Source of the DNA: Thinopyrum elongatum
Taxonomy: Eukaryota > Streptophyta > Magnoliopsida > Poales > Poaceae
DNA length: 64,000 nucleotides
Assembly (NCBI GenBank): GCA_011799875.1
Contig: CM022297.1
Span: 537,885,135 to 537,949,134, forward strand
Direction: 5' to 3'
Shown: one piece after another, positions 10,851 through 23,580 of the stretch
Numbering within the stretch: the first letter of the stretch is position 1
Layout: each line of letters starts with the position of its first letter
The notes under the pieces: model-generated
The model's database searches: none
Told to the model about the DNA's origin: nothing
What the model saw: the letters and a program-made list of their open reading frames with translations, nothing else
Translations under genes and position numbers: made by a program

Positions 10851-13800
10851 ATGGAAAATAATCCTTTGAGGGGCTTATTCGGGGTATCTTCACCTCGACC
10901 GGAAGAGCAAAGAGTTTCTCCTCAACCTACTACACCTACTTAAAATATTTATTATGAAATTCCTTCGGGTATGATAGAGAAATTGGTAGCTATTCCTTAT
11001 GCAGGAGATGGAACATTACATCCTGATATGCACCTAATCTATGTGGATGAAGTTTGTGGATTATTTAAGCTTGCAGGTATACCCGAGGATGTTGTCACGA
11101 AGAAGGTCTTACCTTTATCTTTGAAGGGAAAGGCATTGACATGGTTTAGGCTATGTGATGATATTGGATCATGGAACTACAACCGATTGAAATTGGAATT
11201 TCATCAGAAGTTTTATCCTATGCATCTGGTTCATCGTGATAGGAATTATATATATAATTTTTGGCCTCGTGAAGGAGAAAGTATCGCTCAAGCTTGGGGG
11301 AGGCTTAATTCAATGTTATATTCATGCCCCAATCATGAGCTCTCAAGAGAAATTATTATTCAAAAATTTTATGCTCGGCTTTCTCAAAATGATCAATCCA
11401 TGCTCGATACTTCTTGTAATGGTTCTTTTATGAAGAAGACTATTGAATTCAGATGGGATTTATTGGAAAGAATTAAATGCAACTCTGAAGATTGGGAACT
11501 CGACGAAGGTAAGGAGTCAGGTATAAACCTTAAGTTTGATTGTGTTAAATCTTTTATGGATACCGATGCCTTTCGTGATTTTAGCACTAAATATGGACTT
11601 GACTCTGAGATAGTAGCTTCTTTCTGTGAATCATTTGATACTCATGTTGATCTCCCTAAGGAGAAGTGGTTTAAATATCATCCTCCCATTGAAGTTAAAG
11701 TAGTATAACCTATTAAAGTTGAAGAAGAAACTATTACTTATAATGTTGATCCTATTGTTCCCACTGCTTATATTGAGAAACCACCTTTTCCTGTTAGAAT
11801 AAAGGATCATGCTAAAGCTTCAATCGTGGTTCGTAAGAGTTATACTAGAATACCTACACCCCCTGAACAAATTAAAGTTGAACCTAGTATTGCTATGGTT
11901 AAAGATCTCTTGGTTGATAATATTGATGGGCATGTTATTTTTTTTTGTGATGAAGCTGCTAGGATTGCTAAACCCGATACTAAAGATAAACATAGACCTG
12001 TTGTTGTGCCTGTTGTTTCTGTTAAAATTGGAGATCATTGTTATCATGGCTTGTGTGATGTGGGTGCTACTGTGAGTGCAATTCCTTTTACCTTATATCA
12101 AGAAATTATGAATGATATTGCACCTACTGAGATAGAGGATATTGGTGTTACTATTAAGCTTGACAATAGAGATACTATATCACCAATTGGGATTGTTAGA
12201 GATATTGAACTCTTGTGTGGGAAAATTAAATACCCTACTGATTTTCTTGTTCTTGGTTCCCCACAAGATGATTTTTGTCCCATTATATTTGGTAGACCTT
12301 TCTTGAATACTGTTAATGCTAAGATAGACTACGAGAAAGATATTGTTACCGTTGGTTTAGGGGATATGTCTCATGATTTTAATTTCTCTAAATTTCATAG
12401 ACAACCCCATGATAAATAATTGCCTAGTAAGGATGAAATTATTGGTCTTGCTTCTAGTGCCATGCCTCCTACTGATCCTTTAGAACAATATTTGCTAGAC
12501 CATGAAAATGATATGTTTATGAATGAAAGAAGGGAAATAGATGAAATATTCTTTAATCAAGGACCTATTTTGAAACACAATTTGCCTGTAGAAATCCTTG
12601 GGGATCCACCTCCACCCAAGGGTGATCCCGTATTTGAGCTTAAACAATTGCCTGATATTTTGAAATATGCTTATCGTGATGAAAAGAAGATATATCCTGT
12701 TATTATTAGTGCTAACCTTTCAGAGCATGAAGAAAAGAAATTATTGAAAACTCTGAAGAAGCACCGTGCTGTTATTGGATATACTCTTGATGATCTTAAG
12801 GGCATTACTCCCACTCTATGTCAGCACAAAATCAATTTGGAGCCTGATGCCAAACCAGTTGTTGATCACCAATGAAGGTTAAATCCTAAGATGAAAGAAG
12901 TGGTAAGAAATGAAATACTAAAGCTTCTGGAGGCAGGTATAATTTATCCTATTGCTAATAGTAGATGGGTAAGTCCTGTTCATTGTGTCCGTAAGAAGGG
13001 AGGTATTACTGTTGTTCCTAATGATAAGAATGAATTGATTCCACAAAGAATTGTTACAGGTTATAGAATGGTAATTGATTTTCACAAATTAAACAAAGCT
13101 ACTAGAAAAGATCATTACCCTCTACCTTTTATTGATCAAATGCTAGAAATACTATCCAAACATACACATTTCTGTTTTCTAGATGGTTATTATGGTTTCT
13201 CTCAAATACCTATGTCAAAAGATGATCCGGAAAAGACCACTTTTACTTGCCCTTTCGGTACTTTTGCTTATAGGCATATGCCCTTTGGTTTATGCAATGC
13301 ACCTGCTACCTTTCAAAGATGTATGACTGCTATATTCTCTGACTTTTGTGAAAAGATTGTTGAGGTCTTCATGGATGATTTTTCCGTTTACGGAACTTCT
13401 TTTGATGATTGCTTAAGCAACCTTGATTGAGTTTTGCAGAGATGTGAAGAAACTAATCTTGCCTTGAATTGGGAGAAGTGCCACTTTATGGTTAATGAAG
13501 GTATTGTCTTAGGGCATAAAATTTCTGAAAGAGGTATTGAAGTTGATAAAGCTAAAATAGATGCTATTAAAAAGATGCCATGTCCTAAAGATATCAAAGC
13601 TATAAGAAGTTTCCTTGTTCATGCTGGTTTCTATAGGAGGTTTATTAAAGACTTCTCTAGAATTTCTAGGCCTCTCACTAATCTCTTGTAAAAAGATGTT
13701 CCTTTTGTTTTTGATGATGATTGTGTACAAGAATTTGAAATACTTAAGAAAGCCTTGATTTCTGCACCTATTGTTCAGCCACCTAATAGGAATTTACCCT

Positions 13801-15586
13801 TTGAAATTATGTGCGATGCTAGTGATTATGCTTGTTGGTGCTGTTCTAGGGCAAAGAGTTGATAAGAAATTGAATGTTATTCAGTATGCTAGTAAAACTC
13901 TAGACAGTGCCCAGAGAAATTATGCTACTACTGAAAAATAATTTTTAGCAGTTGTTTTTGCTTGTGATAAGTTCAGATCTTATATTGTTGATTCCAAAGT
14001 AACTGTTCACACTGAACATGCTGCTATTAAATATCTTATGGAAAAGAAAGATGCTAAACCTAGACTTATTAGATGGGTTCTCTTGCTGCAAGAATTTGAT
14101 TTGCATATTATTGATAGAAAGGGAGCTAAGAACCCCATTGCAGAGAACTTGTCTAGGTTAGAAAATGTTCTTGATGACCCACTGCCTATTGATGATAGTT
14201 TTCCTGATGAGCAATTAGCTGTCATAAATGCTTCTCATAATACTCCATGGTATGCTGATTATGCTAATTACATTGTTGCTAAATTTATACCACCTAGTTT
14301 CACATACCATCAAAAGAAAAAGTTTTTCTATGATTTAAGACATTACTTTTGGGATGACCCACACCTTTATAAAGAAGGAGTAGATGGTGTTATTAGATGT
14401 TGTGTACCTGAGCATGAACAGGAACAGATCCTATGCAAGTTCCACTTCGAGGCTTACGGAGGACACCATGCTGGAGACAGAACTGCACACAAGGTATTGC
14501 AATCTGGTTTTTATTGGCCTACTCTCTTCAAGGATGCTCGTAAGTTTGTCTTGTCTTGTGATGAATGTCAGAGAATTGGTAATATTAGTAGACGTCAGGA
14601 AATGACTATGAATTATTCACTTGTTATTGAACCATTTGATGTTTGGGGCTTTGATTATATGGGACCTTTTCCTTCCTCTAATTCGGTATACACATATTTT
14701 AGTTGCTGTTGATTACGTTACTAAGTGGGTAGAAGCTATTCCAACTAGTAGTGCTGATCATAACACCTCTATTAAGATGCTTAAAGAAGTTATTTTTCCG
14801 AGGTTTGGAGTCCCTCAATATTTAATGACTAATGGTGGTTCACATTTTATTCATGGTGCTTTCCGTAAAATGCTTGCTAAATATGATGTTAACCATAGAA
14901 TTGCATCTCCATATCATCCTCAGTCTAGTGGTCAAGTAGAATTGAGCAATAGAGAGATTAAATTGATCTTGCAAAAGACTGTTAATAGATCTAGAAAGAA
15001 TTAGTCTAAGAAAATTAATGATGCATTATGGGATTATAGAACTGCTTATAAAAACCCTATGGGTATGTCTCCATATAAAATGGTTTATGGAAAGGCTTGT
15101 CACATACCTCTTGAACTAGAACATAAAGCTTATTGGGCAATCAAAGAGCTCAACTATGATTTCAAACTTGCCGGTGAGAAGAGGTTATTTGACATAAGCT
15201 CACTTGATGAATGGAGAACACAAGCCTATGAGAATGCCAAGTTGTTTAAAGAAAAAGTTAAAAGATGGCATGACAAAAGGATACAAAAGCGTGAGTTCAA
15301 TGTAGGTGGTCATGTTTTGCTATACAACTCTCGTTTAAGATTTTTTGCAGGAAAGCTTCTCTCTAAATGGGAAAGTCCTTACGTTATCGAGGAGGTCTAT
15401 CGTTCCGGTGCCACCAAAATCAACAACGCCGAAGGCACAAATCCGAAGGTGGTAAACGGTCAAAGAATCAAACATTATATCTTAGGTAATCCCATAAATG
15501 TTGAAACCAATATAATTAATACCATAACACCGGAGGAGTACATAACGGATACTTTCCAGAATGTTTCAGACTCCGAAAAGGAATAG
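10851..15586 (+). pseudogene. Athila-type gag-pol, broken
   Basis: From ATG 10851 one frame runs to about 13830: gag (to about 11700), protease with CDVGATVSAIP near 12055, and reverse transcriptase (about 12890-13690) with FMDDF near 13372. It has stops at 10939, 11706, 12417, 12873, 13428 and 13689. A one-base insertion near 13830 moves RNase H and the integrase zinc finger (about 14430-14580) to another frame, and a further shift near 14690 precedes the integrase core, which ends at 15586. The integrase Asp in GFDYMGP and the Glu in SGQVELSN are present, but the middle catalytic Asp reads Asn (MTNGGSH near 14828). The encoded polyprotein would copy RNA into DNA and integrate it; this copy is inactive. 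Confidence 0.9.
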
Positions 15587-15919
15587 GTATGTGGTACGGT
15601 AAGTAAACCGACTCCAAAACTGTTCTAATAGCAAATTTTCTCCTTTTTGGAATATTTAAAAAATTAGGAAAATTAAAAGTAGTCCGAAATAGACACGAGG
15701 AGACCACAAGGGTGGAAGGCGCGCCCTACCCCCTGGGCGCGCCCCCTGCCTTGTGGCCACCTCGTGTGCCCTCCGGACTCCGTTTTATTGCACAATACTT
15801 CTTTTGGTCGGTAAAAATACATTATATAATCTCCCGAAGGTTTTGACCACCGTACCACGGCAATATCTCCTATTTTTGTTTTGAGCTGTTTTCTGCCAGA
15901 GTTTTCAAGGCCAGGCATC
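15587..15919 (+). other. Spacer with GC-rich inverted repeat
   Basis: Non-coding sequence between integrase and the third reading frame. At about 15718-15741 GGCGCGCC occurs twice around a short centre, giving a perfect 8-bp palindrome at each side. The same GC-rich motif also occurs in the LTR (near 9525-9545). Confidence 0.5.
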
Positions 15920-16443
15920 ATGTCTTCCTCCTCCTCCAATAATGTGGACGACGATGCTCGGTTTATGCCGATGGAACTAAGGAGGGCGGAGACCGAGGAA
16001 GCCACGATGGAAGAAGATCAAGGGGATTCGCTTGAGGTCCACCCTCCGGCTTCGGAGAGAGGCACTCTGGTGGCATCTCCACTATTCCCAATCCCCACCA
16101 AGCTGTAGGGACTACGAGTAACCATGAAGGCCAACAAATACAAGGAGGACTTCCTCCCAGGAGGCCCTTACACAGGTTACATCGGAACAACTTTCATAAT
16201 CTAGTTGATAATTACGGAGTGGAGAATACACCTCTCACACACATACCTTCCAATTGGGACATATCCCGTCCAAGTGAAAGTGATGCAGAGAAAAGCTCAT
16301 GGTGGCCAGAAAACAAGCATCTTTTAGAAGAGATTCAGAAGAATGCAATTATGCTTCAACGTGTACTCCGAGAATTGTAGGATTTGAAGGGTAGCTTAAT
16401 CAAGCTAACAACAACTCCATCATCACCACCTCCGAAGAAATAG
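15920..16443 (+). pseudogene. Third reading frame of the Athila-type element, broken
   Basis: Starting at ATG 15920 the product begins MSSSSSNNVDDDARF and is acidic and serine-rich. A stop at 16106 and a frame change near 16170 separate it from a second part containing DNYGVENTPLTHIPSNW and a helical LLEEIQKNAIMLQRVL segment, ending with a stop at 16441. It sits downstream of integrase, where Athila-type elements carry an extra gene. I see no membrane segment, so an envelope-like role is not supported. The later part is the more conserved-looking, with a probable coiled coil. Function unknown. Confidence 0.45.
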
Positions 16444-17988
16444 TCATAAATACATGGTTATGGGCACTCCCCTTGGCAACTGCCAAGCTTGGGGGAGGTG
16501 CCCCGGTATCGTATCACCATCACACCTTTACTTTCATCGTTTTTCTTAGTTCAATCCTTTTGGTTATATCTTGATCTAGTAGAATAAAGTTTTTAGTATG
16601 ATCTAGCCTTGAGTTTTGCTTTATGTTCCCTCTTTGTAATCGAGTCCGTGAGCTATATAATAAAGAGCAGTTTTAAGTTGAGGGCTTTGCTTTCTTGCTA
16701 TGATCTTGAGGGAACAAAATAAGAGAAAGAAATAAAAAGAAATAAAAGGATCTTATATTGATCTTATGGAGAGTAATGACTTCACATATAAAGAGTATGA
16801 TGAATAAAAGTTGTTGAGAGTTGACAAACATAGTTTTGGTCATTGTTGCAATTAATAGGAAGTAATAAAGAAAGAGAGGTTTTGCATATAAATATACTAT
16901 CTTGGGCATCTTTTGTAATTGTGAGCACTCATTAAAATATGACATGCTTAAAAGTTGATGCTGGACAAGGAAGACAACATAATGGGTTATGTTTTCTTAT
17001 ATCCGAATATAAGTTATATTGTCATGGATCCTCCAACATGTTGAGCTTGCTTTTCCCCCTCATGCTAGCCAAATTCTTTGCACCAAGTAGAGATACTACT
17101 TGTGCATCCAAACATCCATTAAACCCAGTTTTTGCCATGAGAGTCCACCTTACCTACCTATGGATTGAGTAAGATCCTTCAAGTAAGTTTTCATTGGTGC
17201 AAGCAATAAAAATTGCTCTCTAAATCTGTATGATCTATTAGTGTGAAGAAAATAAGCTTTATACGAACTTGTGATATGGAAGAAATAAAAGCGACGGACT
17301 GCATAATAAAGTTTTTTATCACAAGCGGCAATATAAAGTGACGTTCTTTTGCATTTAGATTTTGTGCATCCAACCATAAAAGCGCATGACAACCTCTGCT
17401 TCCCTCTGTGAAGGGGCTATCTTTTACTTTTATCTTCTACCCTTATACAAGAGTCATGGTGATCTTCACCTTTCCTTTTTACACTTTTTCCTTTTGGCAA
17501 GCACTATGTGTTGGAGAGATCCAGATATATATATCCACTCGGATGTAGGATATCATAAAGTATTATTGTTGACATTACCCTTGAGGTAAAAAGTTGGGAG
17601 GCGAAACCATAAGCCCCTATCTTTCTCTGTGTCTGATTGAAGCTTTGAACCCATAAGTATCGCGTGAGTGTTAGCAATTGTGAAAGACTAAATGATAGTT
17701 GAGTATGTGGACCTGCTGAAAAGCTCTTAAATTGACTCTTTCCGATGTTATGATAAATTGCAATTGCTCCAATGAGTGAGATCATAGTTTGTTAGTTTTC
17801 AGTGAAGTTTTTGATTCATACTTTACCTTGTGAACAAATTTTTACTTTTGCATAAAACTATATGACATTATATGTTGTTGTTCTAAAGATGATCATGATG
17901 CCCTCATGTCCTTATACGACATTATATGGACATATTTTTCGATATCGGCTTTCGCTTGAGGACAAGCGAGATCTAAGCTTGGGGTAGT
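16444..17988 (+). other. 3' untranslated region and polypurine tract of the Athila-type element
   Basis: About 1.5 kb, AT-rich, without recognisable coding sequence on either strand. It ends with the polypurine tract AAGCTTGGGGTAGT (17975-17988) directly before the 3' LTR. A second AAGCTTGGGGGAGG-like run (GCCAAGCTTGGGGGAGGTG) at 16484-16502 resembles a duplicate polypurine tract. Confidence 0.6.
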
Positions 17989-18657
17989 TGATACGTCCAT
18001 TTTGCATCATGCTTCTATATTCATATTTATTGCATTATGGGCTGTTATTATACATTATTGCACAATACTTATGCCTTTTCTCTCTTATTTTACAAGGTTT
18101 ACATGAAGAGGGAGAATGCCGGCAGCTAGAATTCTGGGTTGGAAAAGGAGCAAATATTAGAGACCTATTCTGCACAACTCCAAAAGTCCTGAAACTTCAC
18201 AGAGAGTCATTATGGAATTAATAAAAAATATTGGGCGAAGAAAGCACTAGAGGCGGGCCACCAGCCATCCACAAGGGTTGGGGATGCGCCCTACCCCCCT
18301 GGGCGTGCTGCCTTCCTTGCGGGCTACCTGGCAGGCCCCCGATGCCCATCTTCTGCTATATGGTGTGTTTTGACCTGGAAAAAATCAGAAGGAAGCTTTC
18401 GGGACAAAGCGCCGCTGTCTCGAGGTGGAACCTGGGCAGAACCAATCTAGGGCTCCGGCGGAGCTGTTCTGCCGAGGAAACATCCCTCCGGGAGGGGGAA
18501 ATCATCGCCATCGTCAGCACCATCGATCCTCTCATCAAGAGGGGGTCCATCTCCATCAACATCTTCACCAACACCATCTCCTCTCAAACCCTAGTTCATC
18601 TCTTGTATCCGATCTTTGTCTCAAAACCTCAGATTGGTACCTGTGGGTTGCTAGTAG
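17989..18657 (+). mobile_element. 3' LTR of the Athila-type element, part 1
   Basis: Matches the first ~670 bases of the 5' LTR. It is interrupted at TAG (18655-18657) by the CACTA element. The LTR resumes at 34079 with the duplicated TAG. Confidence 0.92.
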
Positions 18658-19330
18658 CACTAGTACAGCGAGGTGCTATACAAACGGTTTTAACCCCTTT
18701 CCACGATGGCATTTGGAACCGTCGCCTAGTGAGTGACTGCGATAGGGGGGTCCTTCCCACACGACCCAGAAACCGTTGGGGATATGCCCTCCTGGCACAC
18801 ACGCTCGGCAAAATGAGGTCATGTGCGACTGGCGAGCGATCAAATACGGTTATACGTGCAGTAGTGCTCAAAAAATTCAATTATACAGGTGAAATCGTTT
18901 CCGGTCATAAGTTCATCCCACACAGTCAGTCCCCGCTAAACGTTTTCGTTCGTATATACATCCCACACAGTCGCTCCAAGGAAAACGTTTCTGTTCGCAG
19001 GTACATCACACACAATTTTCCCCGTTAAATTGTTTGTGATAGTGTTTCCATTGCACACGGTATTAACAATTTTATCGTTTGCGTTATTGAATGCATCACA
19101 CACGGTGCGTTGAACAAACTGTGTGGCAAAGGCTGTGCATCACACACAGTTTTTATGTGGTAAATGTTTGCGCCAGGTGGCCTAACGCAAACAGTTTTCA
19201 AGAGGATGTCGTGTGTGATTGTTCATTAATCCAACATGGTTTATTCCAAGAAACTGTGTGCGTTGCCTGAGGTAATCGCCCACGGTGTTTTCTCAATAAC
19301 CGTTTGCAATAGAAAAACCCAGTTAGCAGG
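18658..19330. repeat. Left terminal inverted repeat and subterminal motif array
   Basis: After the CACTA terminus, motifs such as CACACAGT, CACACGGT, AAACGGTTTT and AAACTGTGTG recur irregularly in both orientations up to about 19310. This matches the usual dense subterminal repeats of CACTA elements. Confidence 0.75.
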
Positions 19331-19525
19331 CTAATTATCCTATTATTATTAATCCATTTATTAATCTAATTGACATTTCATATTAAGCACACAATATATT
19401 TCATTTTCATAATTGAAATACATCAGAGTACAACATCATATAGCTTCAGCACTCAGCTACCCCATTACACAACTGCACCAGCACCAAGTTTCACATGCAA
19501 CATCTATAACCTTTCGAAATTAGCA

Positions 19526-20185
19526 TCATAGACGGTACATAGACAGATGTATCTCATCTGGAAAACTACTGAAGCAGAAGGTGAATATTGAGCCTTCATT
19601 GATGTTGAAGGTCTTTGCAACTTTAGGCCAGTGCCTGTGGATGATTGACCGTCCATCCTTCGTCCTCTTCAGGAACACTTCAATATTGAACCGTGGGTGT
19701 TGTATGAATACCTTCCTCGCCTCCTAACCATATAGGTGGTTTGAGAGGTAATCATCAGTGAGCTGCTTTGGAAAGGCCTGAAAACAAGGATGTGCATAAA
19801 TATATTCTCTATATTGGAAATGGGGCAAAGGAATAAAAAAGGCAAGGTATAATAGTTAGTACCATCCTGTAGTGAACTGATGTCTTCTTCATTGTGTAGA
19901 CAAAGATCTTGTTGTTTTTTGTCGCTAATTTCTTTATCCTAACAATCTGTCTGAGTTTCTTGACTTGACTGATATTCTTGGACAACTCATTTCCCCACAT
20001 GCAAAAAGGGTCGAACAGTGGGTCAAAACCTCTGACAGCAAGACCTACATGTGTAAGACCAAATTGTTAAAAACCTAAATATTAGAATGGTTCCTGCAAT
20101 TGCACAATAATGTGCTATTAGTCAAAGGACCATGCATGTGCAAACCTCGATTGTAAACCTCAGTGCTTCCCATTGTTTCCCTGCA
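19526..20185 (-). pseudogene. B3-domain-like gene fragment carried by the CACTA
   Basis: On the minus strand three exon-like blocks can be followed. A short one (about 20185-20150, containing KQWEALRFTIE) is followed by a block at about 20042-19863 rich in Lys/Ile and ending KKTSVHYRM, then an 85-bp GT-AG intron (19862-19778), then a block at 19777-19526. The last block starts AFPKQLTDDYLSNHLYG, then contains HRHWPKVAKTFNINEGSIFTF and ends LSMYRL before a TGA at 19526. The pattern of a basic first strand, FPKQL, W-x-K-V and an EGSIF-type strand resembles the DNA-binding B3 fold of plant transcription factors. A stop interrupts the last block just after SNHLYG (Gly to TAG). The assignment is by eye and moderate; no functional product is expected. 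Confidence 0.5.
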
Positions 20186-20309
20186 ACACATATAAGGTAG
20201 TTAGTGATCAGGTTAAGTGAGGGTTTGCATGCTTTTAGTAAAATATGTTGATGAAAAATAAGCACATTGCAGACTCATCAGATTAATTCAAGCCACATGG
20301 AAAACCCAT

Positions 20310-21030
20310 TTATCCAAACCAAGCATGATTAAGAACTAGGAAATATAGCAATTGTATATGTTTCCCATGTATTAAGTGCAGCCAAATTCGATTATTCCTC
20401 ACATGCACAACAATAGAAAATTGTACCCACGACAATGGGACATTGCATTACAGAATTGAACCAAGCAGTTTACTAAACACCACAATAAATGAACCAAACA
20501 TTAACTGAGCACCACATTGCACAATATAAGATACTCCTAATAGAAGATCAGACAGTTAGCCAAACCAAGCATGCTTAACAACTTGGAAATATAGCAATTG
20601 TATTTGTTTCTCATGTATTTAGTACAGCCAAATTCAATTTATTTCTCACATGGTATACAATAACAGAATGCACCCACAACAATTGAACATCGCATTGTAG
20701 AATTGAACCAAACAGTTAACTAAACACCACAACAAATGAACCAAACATTAACTGAGCACCACATGGCACAATGTATAACATACTAGAAGATCAGACACTT
20801 AACCAAACCAAGCATGCTTGACAACTTGGAAATATAGCAATTGTATTTGTTTCTCATGTATTTTGTAAAGAAAAATTGAATTTATTTCTCACATGGAAGA
20901 CAATACAAAATTGCACCCTGAAGAATTGAGCATCACATTTGCAGAATTGAACAAAATAGTTAACTGAACACGACAACTAATTAACCAAACAGTTAATAAG
21001 TGAGCACCACATTGCACGACATAGAGAACA
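20310..21030. repeat. ~245-bp tandem repeat, three copies
   Basis: The motif AACCAAGCATG recurs at 20317, 20563 and 20806, each followed by the same succession of landmarks (ATATAGCAATTGTAT, TTGAACCAA, ACTGAGCACCACAT). The spacing is about 245 bases. No coding potential is seen. Confidence 0.8.
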
Positions 21031-21138
21031 TATACTCTAGAGCAACAGATTGCATGGTAAAATTAGATAGCACAATTCAATAGAATTTGTTAAGGAAAGG
21101 CAGTAGCTAGCAAACTGAACATGGGTCCTTATAGTGAG

Positions 21139-21645
21139 CTAATAAGACAAGCTACTCCTCATTATCGGAGATATCGATGACGATTGGCTCCTTGGACATG
21201 GAAGAGGGCGAGGCCTCCGCATCGTGGGTGCCCTCGTCGAGTGGTGAGTTGCCTGAGCCGCTCCGGTCACCAAGCTGCTGGCTCTCGAGTTGAGGTAAGC
21301 ACGTGCACGCTGAGAAAACACCTCGTAGTCTTCGTCGAAGGCACCGAGGGTGGCCTCGAGAAAATGCCATGAACTGTCTTTTAAAGCAGCCAACCGCGTC
21401 GTGGCATAAGCGCGCGAGGCGTCGATGGTGGCCTCGATGGCGAGGTGCTCCTCCAAGATCTGGGGGTCGGCACGAATGGCAACCATCGCGTCCTCATCCA
21501 CGCGTGCGGCCGCGATTTGCTTCTCTGCTGCCAAATGCTCCTTCAGCTCATGGCTATACTGCGTGCACCATGGCTTAGGGCGCCGCTTATTTGGTGGAGG
21601 GGTTGGTGATTTGGGTGGAAGGTGTCGCGCCGGCGGTCGGGGCAT
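21139..21645 (-). pseudogene. Alanine-rich helical protein gene with SUMO-interaction-like tail, frameshifted
   Basis: The minus-strand frame from 21645 encodes a Pro-rich start with a basic NKRRPKPW patch (nuclear-signal-like), then a long helical Ala/Glu/Arg region (about residues 30-125). The frame then drifts into low-quality sequence. In the neighbouring frame the stretch before 21152 ends EPIVIDISDNEE and stop, an acidic tail with a hydrophobic core like a SUMO-interacting motif. The simplest reading is one gene with a frameshift near 21270. It lies on the same strand as two further alanine-rich genes of this CACTA. I do not recognise a family; a DNA- or protein-binding coiled coil is only a guess. 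Confidence 0.4.
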
Positions 21646-22194
21646 GTGGGACGTGGAAGGAGGAGGAGGATGGGGGTCGGGTGTGGATTACCTGCCTGGA
21701 TAGACGAGGCTGAGCAGCGTGAAGGGGGGTCGCCGGTGAGGGGGCGGCGCTGCAAGCAAGGAGTGAAGGTTTCAACATGGAAAGGAAAGTGGAAACAGGG
21801 GAAATGTGGCTTTTGGTAAGGGGGAGGGGGCGGGGAGGTAGATATTTCCGCGGAAGCCAAAAAATTTGAATCAGTTCAGGGGAATAACTGGCGCGCAAAG
21901 TGTCATCAGACACGGTCCCTTATTCAGAACTGTGTACGATATGTGAACATCACAAACGATTCAGATAGCTTAACCCATGTGTGATGAATTTGAACATAAA
22001 AAATTTTGGTTCCAATTTCCCTGGTTACAGAGGTCATCCACGTCATTGCATAATTTCGGTACACAAAGGAGACTACAGCACACCCACACTTCTTAATCGA
22101 GCAAGTTCAACAATTAAACAGAGCTAGCTGACCTAAACATTACACTAGAAAATTAAAGACCAGCGCTCTTAATTAAACAAAATAAAGAGTACTA

Positions 22195-22809
22195 CTACGG
22201 CTGGTGCTCATCGATCTCCGCCGCCTCCTCCATGTCCAGCTCGTGCCCGACGGTCTCCTGGGGAAGGGGCGCCATGGCATCCATCGCACCATACTCGGCA
22301 AGTATCTCGCCATCCACATCCGCCATCTCTTTGGAAAAGGCCGCCACGAGCTGGGCGTGGGCGGCCGCGATCTTGGCTTGGGCGGGCTCCGTCGTGGCAA
22401 GGTATGCCACGCAGGAACGGACGGCTGCTCGAACACTCTCGGCGATTGCCAAGTCTTCGGCTGTGGGTTGCCAACCGTTGTCGGAGAAGCTTCATTCAAT
22501 TTGTGTGGTGACCGCCATGAGCTGGGCGTGGGTGGCCTCGACATGGTCGTGGGCGGCCTCCAACATGGCTAAGGCTTCCGCTGTGGAACGGACAGCTGAT
22601 GTGCCGCTCTCGCCAGTTGCTATCCCCGAGGCAGATGTTGCTGCCACCACCTGAGAAGCAACAATGGCCGTTTGGGCTGCCTTGGCCGCCCGGTCGCAGA
22701 TTGCGGCCACGCTCACGAAGCTTGTTAGTACGCGCCTGGCGGCTGCGGCCACGCTCTCGCCAGAGTGCGCCACCGAAGTTGCCCTCAGGAAGCGGGTCCA
22801 CGTCCCCAT
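22195..22809 (-). pseudogene. Alanine-rich helical protein gene with one internal stop
   Basis: A single minus-strand frame runs from ATG 22809 to a stop at 22195, interrupted once by TGA at 22494-22492. The product (about 204 codons) begins MGTWTRFLRATSVAHSGE, is dominated by Ala with regularly spaced charged residues, and contains the twice-used phrase AxHAQLxA (near residues 95 and 155). It ends in an acidic tail, ELDMEEAAEIDEHQP. Composition suggests a mainly helical, possibly coiled-coil protein. No domain is recognised. Acidic C-termini are shared with the gene at 21139-21645, and the two may be relatives. GC content is far above the surrounding AT-rich repeats. Confidence 0.45.
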
Positions 22810-22829
22810 CTTTCACCGGTGATGATTGA

Positions 22830-23066
22830 ATAGTGAAATGATATTTGGGGAGCGAGCTAGTGTGCTTGACACGGCGGCTGTGGACTGTAGCCGACGCACC
22901 TGCTCGCGTAAGCCGTATGCATACTGTACACCAACGGTGCTCCAGGATATTTTGTACTGCATCTCACACGGTTGGTGATAATAAACTGTGTGCGATCTAC
23001 TTGATTTTTCGTCTTGATTTGAATTACATAATGGGGTCACAGCGCAAAGGATGGTGTTTGAATTGC
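22830..23066. other. Spacer with subterminal-type CACTA motifs
   Basis: Contains CTCACACGGTTGG and AAACTGTGTGCGATC around 22960-23000, the same motif family as at the element ends. No coding sequence. Confidence 0.45.
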
Positions 23067-23580
23067 TAGAACTTTTATCTATAGTGAACATGAAACTATA
23101 GGTGTGTCGTCAAAAAAATTGGAATTATTCAGGGTTCGTTTGGACATTAGATCAACTTTTATCTGCAGTGAACATGCAACCATTTCTACGCATTTCAGGT
23201 GCACAATTCAAAATTAAACTACATGCACATGCTCCGGTGCACCAAAATGGGTTGTAAAATGATATATGTGTCCATGGGTTGATGCTTATGTCCCATTCAA
23301 GAAATGGGGATGAATTTCAAACAGCACGGCACCGTGGCTCTCCGGCAAACGTTGAGGTGCTTGCTTTTGTAATTCTAGTAAATACAAAACTCGTCTGAAA
23401 TTCATGAACCTTGGCATGCTATCATGGAACGGCATCAACATGCTGGGGTAAAAAAATATTGTCCCATTTGGGGCAGGTTATGGTATAAGCTTCTCGCAAA
23501 CCAGACCTTCTCTCACAACAAGCCTGATGGTTTCGGTAGGGAACGTGCCACCTTGGGGGACGAAACGATATCTGTTGCCT
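23067..23580. repeat. First copy of the ~500-bp tandem array, interrupted
   Basis: This stretch carries the same landmarks as the units at 28017-29930: GGTTCGTTTGGACAT, GTGCATGTAGTT-type text, GGTCCCATGCAAGAAATGG-like text, CATGCTATCATGGAACGGC, GGTTTCGGTAGGGAACG. It ends GTTGCCT where the nested CACTA was inserted; GTTGCCTCTTCTT is the reading in the uninterrupted copies. Confidence 0.8.
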
